DNA of 64,000 nt. It comes from Acanthopleura granulata. Lineage: Eukaryota; Mollusca; Polyplacophora; Chitonida; Chitonidae. The translations under genes and the position numbers were made by a program. Positions 26,901 through 39,489 of the stretch are shown one piece after another (positions within the stretch are counted from its first letter, which is position 1; each line of letters starts with the position of its first letter). The notes beneath the pieces were generated by a model that saw only the letters and a list, made by a program, of their open reading frames with translations, did not search any database and had not been told where the DNA came from. Location of the stretch: positions 39,298,252-39,362,251 of the forward strand of contig JABBOT010000001.1 in NCBI GenBank assembly GCA_016165875.1, written 5' to 3'.

Positions 26901-29900
26901 GCTGCCTTTATGTTCAAACTGATATCATTTATACATGAAAAATGGCTGTCAATATTTCTCATCCAGGCTTCATTTTACCCTATGATGTCCAAGTGTTCAC
27001 ACGAGAGTTAATTTGTCCATTTAAATGTGCAATAAATTTTAGAAATAACCCATTTAGGCAATCATGCATTAAGCTTCAATTAAACAGGGGTTTTTGTTTT
27101 ACATGATCATCCCAAGTAGACACATGATCATTCATGTGACATGGATGACACGCATCCTGATCATTTACAGACTATGAATCATCCAGCCAATATGATATCT
27201 CATTAACATACCTCTACCTACATGTAAAGAGAAGCTAAGAAAATTCCCATCATCCTGCACGTATATTAACTCCTACAAGCACAATGATGAGTCCTCAAAA
27301 AGAGCAGAGAACATGCAAAGTTGATCGGTGCACAGACCCTAAAATAACCACGGAATGAGGAAGCCAGGAAGGAAAATTATGCTCAGTTAACAAAAAGCCA
27401 TTGCACATGACCACCATGTGGTAAATTTACCAGCAGGAACAACACTGACGTCAGTCCATAAAAAATCTGTTGTCTTTATGTTTCAAACAAATGTGCCTTC
27501 ATTATTAACATTTGGATATAGAATTAGTATAATTTTATGGGAATTTTCAACAACCCATGTGTACTGTTAAACAGAAAGGTGATTGGTTAACCACTGGAGA
27601 AATCATGGTAAATCACGTGTGAATTAGCCTGTTATTACCCACAAACAGAAAATTTCACACTATCTGTCATCAACGTAATAGAGTAAGATGATAAACTAAA
27701 AAACCATCCATGGCATTATAGAGAATTTACCGTTATGTACCGTTATTTGTAGGCCCTGTTGTTCAAAACTGTTAGTAATTAAGTATGGTTTTAACTTACG
27801 GGTAGATTTAAGATCTAGTGGTTTTGTATTAGTTTTAGCTTTTGGTATTAACTTGAAGAAGATTTCCATTCCATACCTGGTGTGAAAATGAGGGAACAAC
27901 AAATAAGTGAGGCTACTAGATGCTATGGATTTTATTTTTCAACTTTTTGCATGCATGCATTGCTGTGCGCATGGTAGGAGCAGTTAGTTGCTCATTTCTG
28001 GTCTTTGCTGGTTTTATTTCTTGTCAAAAACTCATTTATCATCTAAAATATGTGAATTTGCCAACTATCTCTGTCACCCCACAAAACTTGAGAGATTTGA
28101 CATGAAGTATTAAATGTCTGTCTGCCCATCCACCCCCCCTCCCGACAGCCATGCATTTTAATTACGAATAAAGTCATGTTTAATGTCACAATTTACAGAT
28201 CAATCTGACCTGAGCAGGTCAGAACTTCACCACCAAAAAACTAAAAAAACAAAAAAAAAAAAAATTGTGCGAGATGTCTTGAGATTAAAACCTCTCTTAC
28301 TTCCTGTCAGTAAAGGAACACGTTCAATTGACAGTTATCAAAAATAAAAAAAAAGCTACGAATGAGTCATACTTCTGAGCAAAAAATCCATTGAAAAGGA
28401 AACACATAAATCTTGACAAGACTGTCATGCATGAGGTCACTGTCATTTCATAACATCTCAGCCTATCTAGCTCAATATCATTGTAATTTAATCTGAATAA
28501 GTTTATACCATAATGGAAATTAAGTCATTTGGTTGATGGTTAAAATATAATACAAATATCAAACAAAATATGCGATAAATAAATTGGCACATCAGAAACT
28601 CAGTTGCCATGAACACAGAAAAATGGTTAACACATCAAATGCATATCACAATATCACCAGTAATTAAATTAAACTGATACACACACACATTATCCTGCTG
28701 AGTGCTGATAACTCTTTGAAAGACCAGTGACATGAATTCCACAATTCCAATTTAATCCCTCTTGTGATTTATAACGCACATTGACGAGTGGAAGTTCAGC
28801 TATCTGTTTCAAATCAAAAATGCCGTTGAGCCTAATGGACCTATGCTAACCGTCTTCCATCTATACGCACAGGAGCCTTTTACAGAATCACAGAATTGAC
28901 TGACTAAAATTTCAAGAAAAGAAAATATACGAAGCCGTTTTGGTTGACATGTTTGCCGCTAAGTCTACGCTAGCATTGATTTCCAACCTCCACCAGGAAA
29001 CCGCAATCGCCAACAAGGTGAAAACAAATAAAGTAACCCAATAGGCCATGTCTGGCAACTTGAAAGTCTCATCGGTTGGGCAAACATGAGCTTCCTCTGG
29101 CGGCCATTTAAGGACAACAGAACGCTTGGCCTGGCGAGTGAGGGAATGCGGGCGGAATGGCAGGGGTACGGCCCCTTAACCAGCCTGCCAGCACCCTCTT
29201 CTCAACACCGCTAATTATTAGAAACATCCACAGAAAACAAATCAAAAATTTATTAGATGTCCCGTGACTGATGGCAGGCCTGTTTGTGTGCATTATGGGA
29301 GAGAAACTTTGTTATGATTTCCCAGAAAGTAAAGATTGTCAGCTTGGGCTTGGCCTGACAGCCGAAGATGTCTGTGTTCATGTGGGAAACACAACCAGTT
29401 CTGCAATACAAGCCACGCAAAAACATTCAGAATTATTTAAAACGAAGAAAAAAAAAAAAAAGCAGCATAACACTGAAAAAGGAAAAAAAACTGTAAACAT
29501 AGAGACTGAAGTTCTAACCGTGCAATGGTCAGATTTTATTTCCTCTGCAAACTGCTCAGCGAAATCAGATTTGAAGTTTTGACAGGAAACCATATAATAA
29601 TTTTGACATTTTTATTGCTGGCCTTTATGCAATAACACAGGTGTATACAGCGATGGTTGGAAACACTACTGTGTGATAGCCATATTAGGAAAGTGTTACC
29701 CTATCACAAACATGACAAAAGAGCTGAGGGCTACAGACAGACGGCAGTCTAACATACAGTTACTGAGTCATCTTCACCTGGTTATGTCAAATCTTATGAC
29801 ACACCGCTGATAACACAACTTTAAATAAATGAGACAGACCTACTTTTACCACAGGCCTGCAAACACTCAGGTATGAAAATATATATATGGTTACCTTAAT

Positions 29901-32900
29901 GGTGTTCAGCTTGTATACAAAACTTGTAAAACACCAATCAATACAACCCTGTACGGCATCCCGGCAACACATAAAATATGCACCTTGACAAAATAGCTTT
30001 CAAACTTTATTTAAAAAAAAAAAATTACACTCAGCATGCATGGCGATACAATTCACTCTCTCTCATACAACTGTAACACTATGATTTAACACTTTAACAG
30101 CTTTCTTTGCAGTTGTGAATGTACTTAAATCTGATTGGCATCATACACTATCATCATTGGCAACCACCTCAATATGATTGGTGAAATCTGTAGCTTTTAC
30201 CAGCACAGCACAGAGTCAAACTTCCACACGTTGGTACCATGCTGGGCCAAAATTTCTTGCCGTACTCGTTACAGTTTGGTATACTGCTCCGTTACAGCTG
30301 GGTGTATGGCTCCGTTACAGCTTGGTGTACTGCTCAGCAAGAGCTTGGTGTGCTGCTTATTTACAGCTTGGGGTACTGATCAGTTACAGCTTGGTACATG
30401 GCTCAGCTACAGCCTGGTATACAGCTCAGCTGCAGCTTGGTATATGGCTCAGCTACAGCTTGGTATGAGGCTCAGTTACAGCTTGACACACTACTCCATT
30501 ACAGCTGGGTACACTGCTCCGTTGTAAAAGCTTGGTACACTGCACCCTAGTAAAAGCTTGGTATACTGCTCAGATGCAGCTGTACACAATTACAGCTTGG
30601 TATTTTGCTCAGTGACAGCTTGAAATACTGCCCAGTTACAGCTTGGTATAGTCTGACTGATAAACTTTTGCAGTGATGAACGGTGATGTAACAATTGATT
30701 ACTCAGCAATTTCAGATCGGAGGATACCAATCCATTCCAGTTGGTAACTGATTAGTTACTAATGGGTAACAGCTTTCTTACAGCTTTGTTTCGAACTGCT
30801 TGGTGAAACATGGTTGTCGCCACACATAACCACCTAGTTACCAATGTGTAACAACCTGTACAACTGGTAGTATGTGCAGTACCACTCAGTTCAGAGCCAA
30901 ATGGTAACCAATTGGTATGGGCTGGTCAGAGTTTACCTGTGTATATAATTTCTTTACTTGCTACTGCCCCAGATTAATGACTGTGCTTGGCCTAGATAAC
31001 TGACCACTTAAGACTACTGACCACTTAGATTACTGGCAGAAGATCAAAGCATAAACTTACCTGGCCAGCTGTATCACAAAGTTGAAGGCGGACTGGTTGG
31101 TTGTCTACTGTTACTACCACTGAAAAACAGAAATAATACAACATATATATATATATATATATATGCTTTATTTGTAATTTGTGATGCAATTTGTTGCAGA
31201 TCAAACTTTTGAACAGCATCATTACATCAATAACACCCCAAAGTGTCCATACAGTAGGTTGGAGTCCAAAGGTCAAGTTAAGCACATCACATAATATGTT
31301 TCCTTAACTTACAGAAGGTGCCAAAAAGGTTGACAAAAATGCAGTTTTGGCAATTTCTTGCATAACCGTATGTTCATATGTTAACAACAAACAGAATTTC
31401 TGACGCAGATTTAACAATGTTGCACTAGAGTGTGAAATTCATGGGTGTTCACAGACAACTGTAGCTAACAAATGAAACAAATGTGTGACACTCAACTTTC
31501 ATGTTTACGAAAATAAAAGAGGTCAGCCACAACTGCTATACAAATAGGAGGTAAACTTGAGACTAATTCTCATGCCGAGCAGTTTACATGTTTAATTAGT
31601 CGAACTCTTAACACTGGACACATCCTTCTTCCCAGCAGAACATTTTAACATGTCAAATAAAATGTACAAATAGAAACACAGATGGATAAATATTTCATTT
31701 AACCCATTCTTAAAGACACCTTAAATTGAGGTTTGTAACTTAGTAGTTGATAAATAGGTAAAAAAAATTATTTCATTGCATTCATGAATTTATCTATATA
31801 TAAACTTATTTCAGGATACAAAAAAATGTTAGAAGTAGCACCTGCTTTTCATTCAGGTGTAGCCTACTTAAAAGTTTTAGGATGTAATCTTAAATTAAAA
31901 GTGGATGGCATGTTTTTAGAGATTTTACAAATGATGATCGCAGTTTTAAGCCAGCCTGAGTTGGTGAACATGCGTATGACGTGCATACCTACATTATCTG
32001 CACTGTGTATTTATTCCAGATCTACTCAAAAACTCTATGGATATATAATGAAGGCGAACTGAAGTGGCTGATGGCTGTGGGTCAACTCAGATCTCGGCAA
32101 ATCAGCCGAATAAATAGCCGACAGAATGAGACGAACCTTTTCTCATGCCCTTCCATTAAGTACCACGTCTATACAGCGAGTGACACACTGGGCCCATTCA
32201 TTTGACGAGTTTTCTTAGCTTACCTTTAATATACATTGCCGACACAAAGAAAGCCTACCGTCTGCACCCAGGGTTTTTACATGTATTCTGGGTCAATGCA
32301 GGTGAAGTCTAGGTACACCTGTGTGCGAATCAGCCCTTGTGTCACTGCGTTCAGTTTATGAATGGGGTAATCTCAGACCACTACCAAACTGCTTAACTTA
32401 ATACTCCCCTTCATAGGTAGTTAATCGTGTTTTTTTTTTTTTTTTTTTTTTCAGCGTGGGTAATTGGTCCCTGGTGTTGTAATGACTGGCTAGGCACCCC
32501 CCTCTGCAGTCGAGGGAGATCTGCCAGCAGGCACATTGGCCTGCTGTCTTGTGCTCAGGCTGGGTTCAGTATTAACCACCCACTTTATACCTAGAGCAGA
32601 TAGTTCCTGGTATCAAGTTCATGGGGGTGTTATACACTCTAATCCAGTACAGGTAATCCCAGGTGGGATATACTAAGTTGTGTTTGGGCAGTTGTTGTCT
32701 TCTCACAAAGAACATGTATTTCCAAACACAGGTTTGTTTGAGCATTACACTCTCACCCAGAAAAGGTAGAGCAAGGTACATGGGTGTTATACTCTAATTT
32801 AACAGTACTGTGATAATCTGGTGCAGGTATATTGTCAAGTATAACACTGGAATGAATGAGTGAATGAATAATTAGGGATAATATGCCACTTTGGTACCAT

Positions 32901-35900
32901 TTCAGTCATATGATGGTGATATGTTTGAATGTTGAGGCAGAATGTTTGGGAGGGTGTTGTATTCTAATCTTGTACAGGTAGTTCCAGGTAGAATGTTTGG
33001 GTGGATGTTGTGTTCTAATATCGTACAGGTAGTTCCAGGTGGAATGTTTGGGTGGATGTTGTATTCTAATCTAGTACAGGTAGTTCAAGGTAGAATGTTT
33101 GGGAGGATGTTGTATTCTAATAGAGTGCAGGTAGTTCAAGGTAGAATGTTTGGGTGGATGTTGTATTCTAATTTAGTACAGGTAGTTCCAGGTAGAATGT
33201 TTGGGTGGGTGTTGTGTTCTAATTTAGTACAGGTAGTTTCAGGTTGAATGTTTGGGTGGTTGTTGTATTCTAATCTGGTACAGGTAGTTCCAGGTAGAAT
33301 GTTTGGGGGGGTGTTGTATTCTAATTTGGTACGGGTAGTTTCAGGTTGAATGTTTGGGTGGGTGTTATATTCTAGTCTAATACAGGAAGGTCCAGGTAGA
33401 ATGTTTGGGTGGGTGTTGTATTCTAATTTAGTACAGGTAGGTCCAGGTAGAATGTTTGGGTGGGTGTTGTATTTTAATCTAGTACAGGTAGTTTCAGGTT
33501 GAATGTTTGGGTGGTTGTTGTATTCCAATCTAGTACAGGTAGGTCCAAGTAGAATGTTTGGGTGGGTGTTGTATTCCAATCTAGTACAGGTAGGTCCAGG
33601 TAGAATATTTGGGTGGGTGTTGTATTCCAATCTAGTACAGGTAGGTCCAGGTAGAATGTTTGGGTGGGTGTTGTATTCCAATCTAGTACAGGTAGGTCCA
33701 GGTTGAATGTTTGGGTGGGTGTTGCATTCCAATCTAGTACAGGAAGGTCCAGGTAGAAGGTCTGGGTGGGTGTTGTATTCTAATCTAGTACAGGTATAAT
33801 GTTTGGGTGGATGTTGTATTCCAATCTAGTACAGATAGGTCCAGGTAGAATTTTTGGGTAGGTGCTCTATTCTAATTTAGTAAAGGTTGATCCATGTAGA
33901 ATTTTTGGGTGGGTGTTGTATTCTTATCTAGTACAGGTAGTTTCAGGTATAATGTTTGGGTGGGTGCTGCATTCCAATCTAGTACAGAAAGTTCCAGGTA
34001 GAATGTTTGGATGGGTGCTGAATTCAAATGTAGTACAACAGGTAGCCAAAGATATAATGTATGAATGGGTATTGTCTTCTAATCCACTACATGTTATTCC
34101 CTGTGGAATCACTGGGTGCTGCATTCAAATCTCTAGCAATGTCCTGGTAGTCCAAGGCTTAATGTTTGGGCGGGACCATGGCAGTAGCTCTCTAGTATAA
34201 AAGTAGTCACTTTTGAGTAGTTTCTCAAGGTACACAGTTTGATGTATTTTTAAACTCAGTACTTAGCAGCCATAAAATCCAGGTGAGTGTTGTAATGTTC
34301 TGTAGCGAGCTTTAGTTCTGGCTGGGCCATATCACCAGGAATACCAGGAACAAGACACACTTGCTGTGCCTGGTGAAGCCAAGCCAGTCCAAGAGCCTCA
34401 CTGAAAGTTAATAAAGCCTCACCCTGATAACTGAGGTGCAGGTAAACCTGCCCTACGTCAATAGGCCACCAGAATTTACCTGTTCCACGCCCTTAGGAAA
34501 CGTACAACAGGTAACTAATCACCTCTTACCTGTCAAGTCAAGTTTTTGATACAGTAGTTACACCTTGAGACAAGGCTAGTGATCAGCTTACATTGATCCC
34601 ATAATGAGTCACATTATCCTAAGGTAATGAAATGTGTGGATATATACATGACAATATCTTATATGAAAGGCATAAATGACTCAGTTATTAACACAGGTCT
34701 CCTGAGAAAAAAAAGTTGTTTTTTTCAAGTGGTAATTTGGATGTAAAAAGTGTAATACCTACTTTATCAATTCACATACATGTATGCTAAATACTCAATA
34801 AATTCAACTATGTACAAGGTGTATGTTTTGGCACTTTGGAGGAATGTTATTTGTATAGATGATTTTATAATTTCTTTGAAGTTCATTTGTGTCCGTACCT
34901 CAACAATTACATTTTGGTCTTCAAAATCTTATAAATTATAGGTCTGCAAACTGCATCTAACTTTATATTTCACTAGTCAAATTTGTTCAAAATTGTTGAA
35001 AATCTTGCTCATAAACGAAATGGTAGTGAATACCAACAGTACAGATGTTCTTACAAGCCAAATTTTCTAAAAGGTAAACTTTCACAATTTTGTCTTCCTA
35101 CACAGGCAGGGTCAATAAGCTCTCAGCTTCATCCCCAGGACCTGTAAGGAGATCGCCAGTCTCATCTCGCCAGTCTGACCAAATATCAGATCATATCCCG
35201 TGAAGGGGGGGTGGGGGGGGGGGTGGCTTCTCAAAATCCCCAGATTGATCGAGCAACTGTTGGACCAGAACAGCCAAATCCTTGCCAAGCTAAATTGATT
35301 TATCTACAGAATCCCTGGAAATCAAGCCCAGGGATCTGCAGGGTTTCTTAACAATGCGACAGCTTTGTGAAGATTTGCACTGGCCACACACACACACACA
35401 CAAACATTGCCTGTAGATACTTATCAAGCCAGGCATATGTACCAGAATTACCTTTTCTTTAAAAAAGAGCTATTTCAAACTATTCATCCAAAAGAGAAAA
35501 GAAAAGGTTATTTTTAAAATAAAACTTTTTACTGAACATTCAATATAAATTTACTCCTATATTTAGTGTTTGATTTTTTTAGAATTTTCACATGGTCTTT
35601 GAGAAAATAAACGCATACTGAATTTACCTGAATGAGCCAACTATTGCTCTTCATGACTCATTAGTTTTGCACATAACGATCACCTTCACGACTATGAAAA
35701 TGATGTCGAGTGGTCGTGTGGTGTGGTTCTACATGAAATATTTATGATTTTACAATGTACAGATTTAGCACATAACCAGCAATAGCATCCATAAATGATC
35801 AGAAGTAAGGGGAACAGTGCACACCTGCATTACAGTGCCACATACAGGTGTGTCATATTAACAATTCAGAACACAGGTATGCACTAGATGGGAAATACGC

Positions 35901-37653
35901 CTATAGTTTGTTAAAAATACAATATTCGATTAGGAAAGTAGCATTAATGATGTCAGTAATCCCAGAATTAAAATGCTTGTCTGAACTATGCATTTCCATT
36001 TATTAATATGCTGTATTTGATTCCAGTAATGGCATGGCATACTTTGACGTGAGTGTGCATATTTTTAGACAAAAATCAATACATTACAACATGACAAATC
36101 AGCTGAACAGCCTGGGTATGACTTCAGAAGTGACAGCAGTCTGATAAGTGGTCACACAGCTGTGACCACTGACCACTGGTCAAGCTGGCACTGTGTCAGA
36201 CCAGAGGTCAGTTTAGGGTGTAAGTTACAGACTCATCTAAACACATAGTTGTATGGTCAGTTTACTAGTCTAGATTTCAATAGATAGGGCCATTCTATCC
36301 TTATATTTTATGTGCATTCTCAGTTAATAAAATCTGTGAGCAAAAAAAAAAAAAAATTCAGAAAAACTCCCACAACATCACGATCTTGTTTATTTTCTGA
36401 TGGTTACTGGTCAATGGGCAAAACCAAAGCTGTAAACATGTCAACGCTCACAGTCCATCATCAACAGTCTCAAGATGGGGGAAAAAAGGCAGTAGTTTTC
36501 AGTGGGTTGACTGAATGAAAACCAGCAGGACAACTTGTGAGGTGTTTTCTGTAATTGCTTGACTGCTGGATAATGGAGAGGTGTTGAATTTCACAGGCAC
36601 ACTGTAGTCTGTCAAACTGTTATAATATGACTGTCACCAGATGAGCAGTTTAAACCGGAGATGTACTGTGTACAATGCCAGGGGCGGTGTGTATTAACAA
36701 ACACACCCTTCATCTGGAGATCTACACAGACTTACAAAATTTCATTTCGCCATTGCATGTCTGTTAGTGTCTTCCTCAAACCCTCAATTTCAGTTTGTCA
36801 AGGAAGGTGGATGGGGCTTAAGAGATGGTTACATTATTTGTTTTTATTGCATAAAACAAAGTGCTAAATACATGCATGAAAAGGCCTGTGATCAGTGGTT
36901 TGTCTACAATTGCCCATCTTTCTATCTGTTCAACATGCTGAAGTGTCACACTAATTTACTTTTGTCTAGATTGTTCACTTCATCCATATCATCATTCAGG
37001 GAGTAACGGTTTCAACACAAATACATTAATGCAACAATGTGATGAATCAGTAACTAACGGCTAAAATTAACTCTAATAAGAAAATAAAATAGCCTCTTAA
37101 TTGAACCTATATATATACCTGTTGATAGCCAAAAAAAAAATCTGATTTACATCCATTATACAGTGTAATAATTAAATAGCATTTTGAGTGCTGATATTCT
37201 GATTTCAGTGACCAACTGTAGCAGGAAAGGTCAATTTACATGTCACTGACATATAAAGGTTACTGGTTTTAGGACACATGTCATAACTTTAATAGTTTTC
37301 TAGATCAAATATATGTTTAACTTCCACTATTACCTGAGGTTTTGCACTAAAAAAGAAAATCAACAAAAGTATGAAAATATTTTTTCCTCAGACATTATTC
37401 GAATTTATTTCCTGATTTATAACATACCTGAATAGTTGTCAAAAGCCGTGGGTACGTATTCCGTAGGGTAACCGTTGGTTGTGTAACTGACCACTAGACT
37501 GGTCTTGCCCACAGCTCCGTCCCCGATCAGCACACATTTGACCCGGGCCTTGGTCGGCGGTAGGGACGATTTGTCGCTTGGGTCCGAATCCAGGCCCAGT
37601 AGACCCGCTGTAGTGTCCAAGTTTTGTAAAGGCATGATCCAATCTTTACCCAT
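23399..37653 (-). CDS. RHOU: RhoU/Wrch-1-type atypical Rho GTPase, 3 coding exons
   Basis: Exons 37653-37428, 31119-31061 and 23905-23399 join with GT/AG sites to give 263 aa. Seen: P-loop GDGAVGKT at residues 44-51, switch I with [10 protein letters not shown] (66-75), DTAGQ (91-95), GTQCDL (148-153) and [14 protein letters not shown] near the end of the G domain. Residues 46 and 95, equivalent to Rac1 G12 and Q61, are the normal Gly and Gln. The string [16 protein letters not shown] and the [14 protein letters not shown] block point to RhoU rather than RhoV or Cdc42. Known of the family: atypical, fast-exchanging, Cdc42-related GTPases that act on PAK, adhesion turnover and cell shape at membranes. 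The ATG is supported by an in-frame upstream TGA at 37692-37690. The N-terminus is short (about 40 residues before the G domain) and lacks the proline-rich SH3-binding stretch of human RHOU. The tail has a basic run [12 protein letters not shown] and ends CCLVP. Calling it RhoU instead of a shared RhoU/V ancestor is inference. Confidence 0.95.
23906..31060 (-). other. RhoU intron 2
   Basis: About 7.2 kb, AT-rich, with the 23-bp minisatellite at 30270-30652. Short open frames (for example minus strand 27696-27902 and plus strand 29271-29582) show no family motif and look like chance. A minus-strand poly-T run near 29455 (plus-strand poly-A) explains one of them. Confidence 0.8.
30270..30652. 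repeat. 23-bp minisatellite in RhoU intron 2
   Basis: Consensus AGCTTGGTATACTGCTCAGT followed by TAC, 23 bp, repeated about 16 times. The middle part is regular and the last third has small insertions. The open frames across it have a 23-residue period and are repeat artefacts. Confidence 0.92.
31061..31119 (-). CDS. RHOU: RhoU coding exon 2
   Basis: A 59-bp exon bounded by TTTTTCAG| and CCAG|GTAAGT. It encodes [19 protein letters not shown], from the strand after switch I up to the G3 motif. Phase 1 in and phase 0 out, matching its neighbours. Confidence 0.95.
31143..31164. repeat. (AT)n microsatellite
   Basis: Eleven AT units, about 25 bp upstream (in gene sense) of RhoU exon 2, close to its acceptor. 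Confidence 0.95.
32938..34170. repeat. 51-bp minisatellite, about 24 units, in RhoU intron 1
   Basis: The unit begins GTAGAATGTTTGGGTGGGTG and ends CAGGTAGGTCCAG. Spacing of the AATGTTTGG start is exactly 51 at 32941, 32992 and 33043. Later units are more diverged and one near 33789 is shortened. Since 51 = 3 x 17, open frames run through on both strands (plus [17 protein letters not shown], minus [17 protein letters not shown], each 17 residues). Unit-like single copies before the array, near 32618-32664 and 32779-32826, look like the seed sequence. Intronic position argues that it is not coding. Confidence 0.95.
35206..35225. repeat. G-rich simple tract
   Basis: Runs of G broken only by single T; it can form G-quadruplex on the plus strand. 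Inside RhoU intron 1. Confidence 0.85.
37428..37653 (-). CDS. RHOU: RhoU coding exon 1
   Basis: Encodes residues 1-75 plus the first base of codon 76: the unique N-terminus, P-loop and switch I. The donor is CAG|GTATGT. A TTG codon just upstream (37656) is not needed as a start; an in-frame TGA lies 12 codons upstream of the ATG. Confidence 0.95.
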
Positions 37654-38300
37654 CAAACACTCGGTGTGGACGCACGCGCGCGCACACTGTCACAGGTAAA
37701 CAAAACACTAACAGTTTAAATTATGTATAGCACTTATAACGGCGGTCAACTCGGCCACTGGCACCCCGTGTGTGAGTGTGTGTCTAGAAGTTCGCCGTCG
37801 GCCGGTGTGCGCTGAGACTTCAGGTAAAAGATGCCCGTGTCAGTTTAGCCCACCTGTATACACTAAAAGTGGCCTACAGCTCGTATGATATCACACTTTT
37901 CAAACATTCAGGTAACTCGTTTCCCTTCCTCTGATCTGAAGTATGCCCCAGCCTACATGTCACAGGTTCTCAGCTAAGCACCTTAACACGGCGTCGGAGT
38001 GTAGGCAGAGAAGTTTTCTGGGCGACTACTTCACACGCCTTTGCTCAGATCGAGTTGGTCCTTCACTGTATGATCAATGGCACAGCCAGCTGAACACGGC
38101 TTAACCCGTCAGCCAGCTGTCACCTGATTGGTCAGCGCTTGTAGCACTGACATCACATGCTCGTGACTCATTGGTCCACAGTTTGGTGAGTTCTCGACTC
38201 AGGTTCACACCGACTATTCAAAAGATTTGCGCTGTGCCGACAAATTTGCCGTTTAAATCATTGGACCGTTACATAATGTTTATTATTTCATATCTAACCA
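37654..38300 (-). promoter_or_regulatory. Putative RhoU promoter / 5' UTR region
   Basis: GC-richer than the surroundings, with CpG-containing stretches such as GCGCGCGCG just upstream of the ATG. A TATAAG lies at 37738-37733, about 80 bp upstream of the start codon. A CTGTGACAG just upstream could instead be a splice acceptor for a 5' UTR intron. Confidence 0.3.
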
Positions 38301-39480
38301 AACAAAACTGAAACATTGACGGGTGTGACCAACAATGGACACTCCCAAAGGTACACAAGTACGGCCTCGGGCCAGCGTATAGACTAAGTACATGAACTAC
38401 AGTCACTTCTTGGCACGTCAACAGCTTACCTGTGTAACTTCGACAGGTAAACAGGACTTCAAAGCGCCGCCTTGGCATGTTTAGTACCACTTCACCCCGG
38501 ATCCAAACCCCTCACAAGCTGCTGATTTACACACCATTAAAGTTGTGCTGCCGAAGATGCATATATATACATTATAAATATTTACGATCATGTTTTTTCT
38601 TTTTTCCATATAGCCTACATCTGGAGTGCAAAATCGTACTTTGCCACTGGAGTAAACAAATAATCGCTTCACGACAAACTTTCACAAAATTTAAAAGGCT
38701 GCAAATATATGACTCTTACGGACCCTGATGGAAACCATCTATAGACATGTTGTGGGTCTTCCGGTAAGATGGAGACATTGTTTTGGTTTTGTCATGCCAG
38801 ACTGGCAACCAAGTGTGTACAAATAGGCCTATATGCACCCGTGCAGCGCCATTAACTTTGTCATCAGAGCAAGTGCATTGGGGAGATGTCTGCAATATAA
38901 TTTAAAAAATACATGCAAACTGTATGAGCTTTTAATGTATTCAGTTTCAGTTTTTAACCACTCACCCAAAACGAAGCCTTGTTCACACCTTGTGAACATG
39001 CGTGAACCCACTTGCTTAGATAGGTGGGCCTAAACCAGTGCTATATAAATCAATACTGCATTGAGAATCCTGTGCGTAAATATTGCTATACCACATCAGT
39101 AACCCACCCCTCCTCTCCCTTATATCCAGCACTAAATGCACACGTGTAGCTGTAACAGTTACATGAGTAAACCAGTGGGGATAATTTGATAAGAGATCAG
39201 GATCCACCGTTACAAGCCAGACAGGGTCCGCACACCAGAATGCCTGTCGGAGTTATCTCCCTTTACTGGTTTTCCCTCTCGCCATATTAAATTTTGATTT
39301 ATTTTCCCTGGGGCTGATATTACTGTTATATTAGTCGTAGACTTTTCATTATAGCCTTTACATGGATTTAATCATCTTGAAAATGTTTGTTGTAAATAGT
39401 AAAATAACATTTTCTCACACCTTTTTGCACGAATTTTCATTCTTGATATCTGGATGAAAAGACCAACTTCAAGGACAACG
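38301..39480. other. Intergenic DNA between RhoU and ABHD12
   Basis: No exon, RNA gene or clear repeat was recognised. The small open frames on both strands lack motifs. Confidence 0.5.
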
Positions 39481-39489
39481 TGAACTGCA

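Larger units (their letters stand above)
31120..37427 (-). other. RhoU intron 1
   Basis: About 6.3 kb without recognisable exons. It contains the 51-bp minisatellite (32938-34170), G-rich and CA-rich simple tracts near 35206 and 35388, a poly-T run near 32430, and AT-rich DNA. A 92-codon open frame at 31784-32062 on the plus strand matches nothing I know and is probably chance. Confidence 0.85.

Noticed and set aside
30135..30527. 130-codon plus-strand ORF rich in QLG and YS motifs
   Set aside because: It spans the 23-bp minisatellite; openness follows from the repeat period.
33136..33732. 198-codon minus-strand ORF with 17-residue repeats as a repeat-protein gene
   Set aside because: It is the 51-bp minisatellite read in one of several open frames, lies in a RhoU intron, and the plus strand is open as well.
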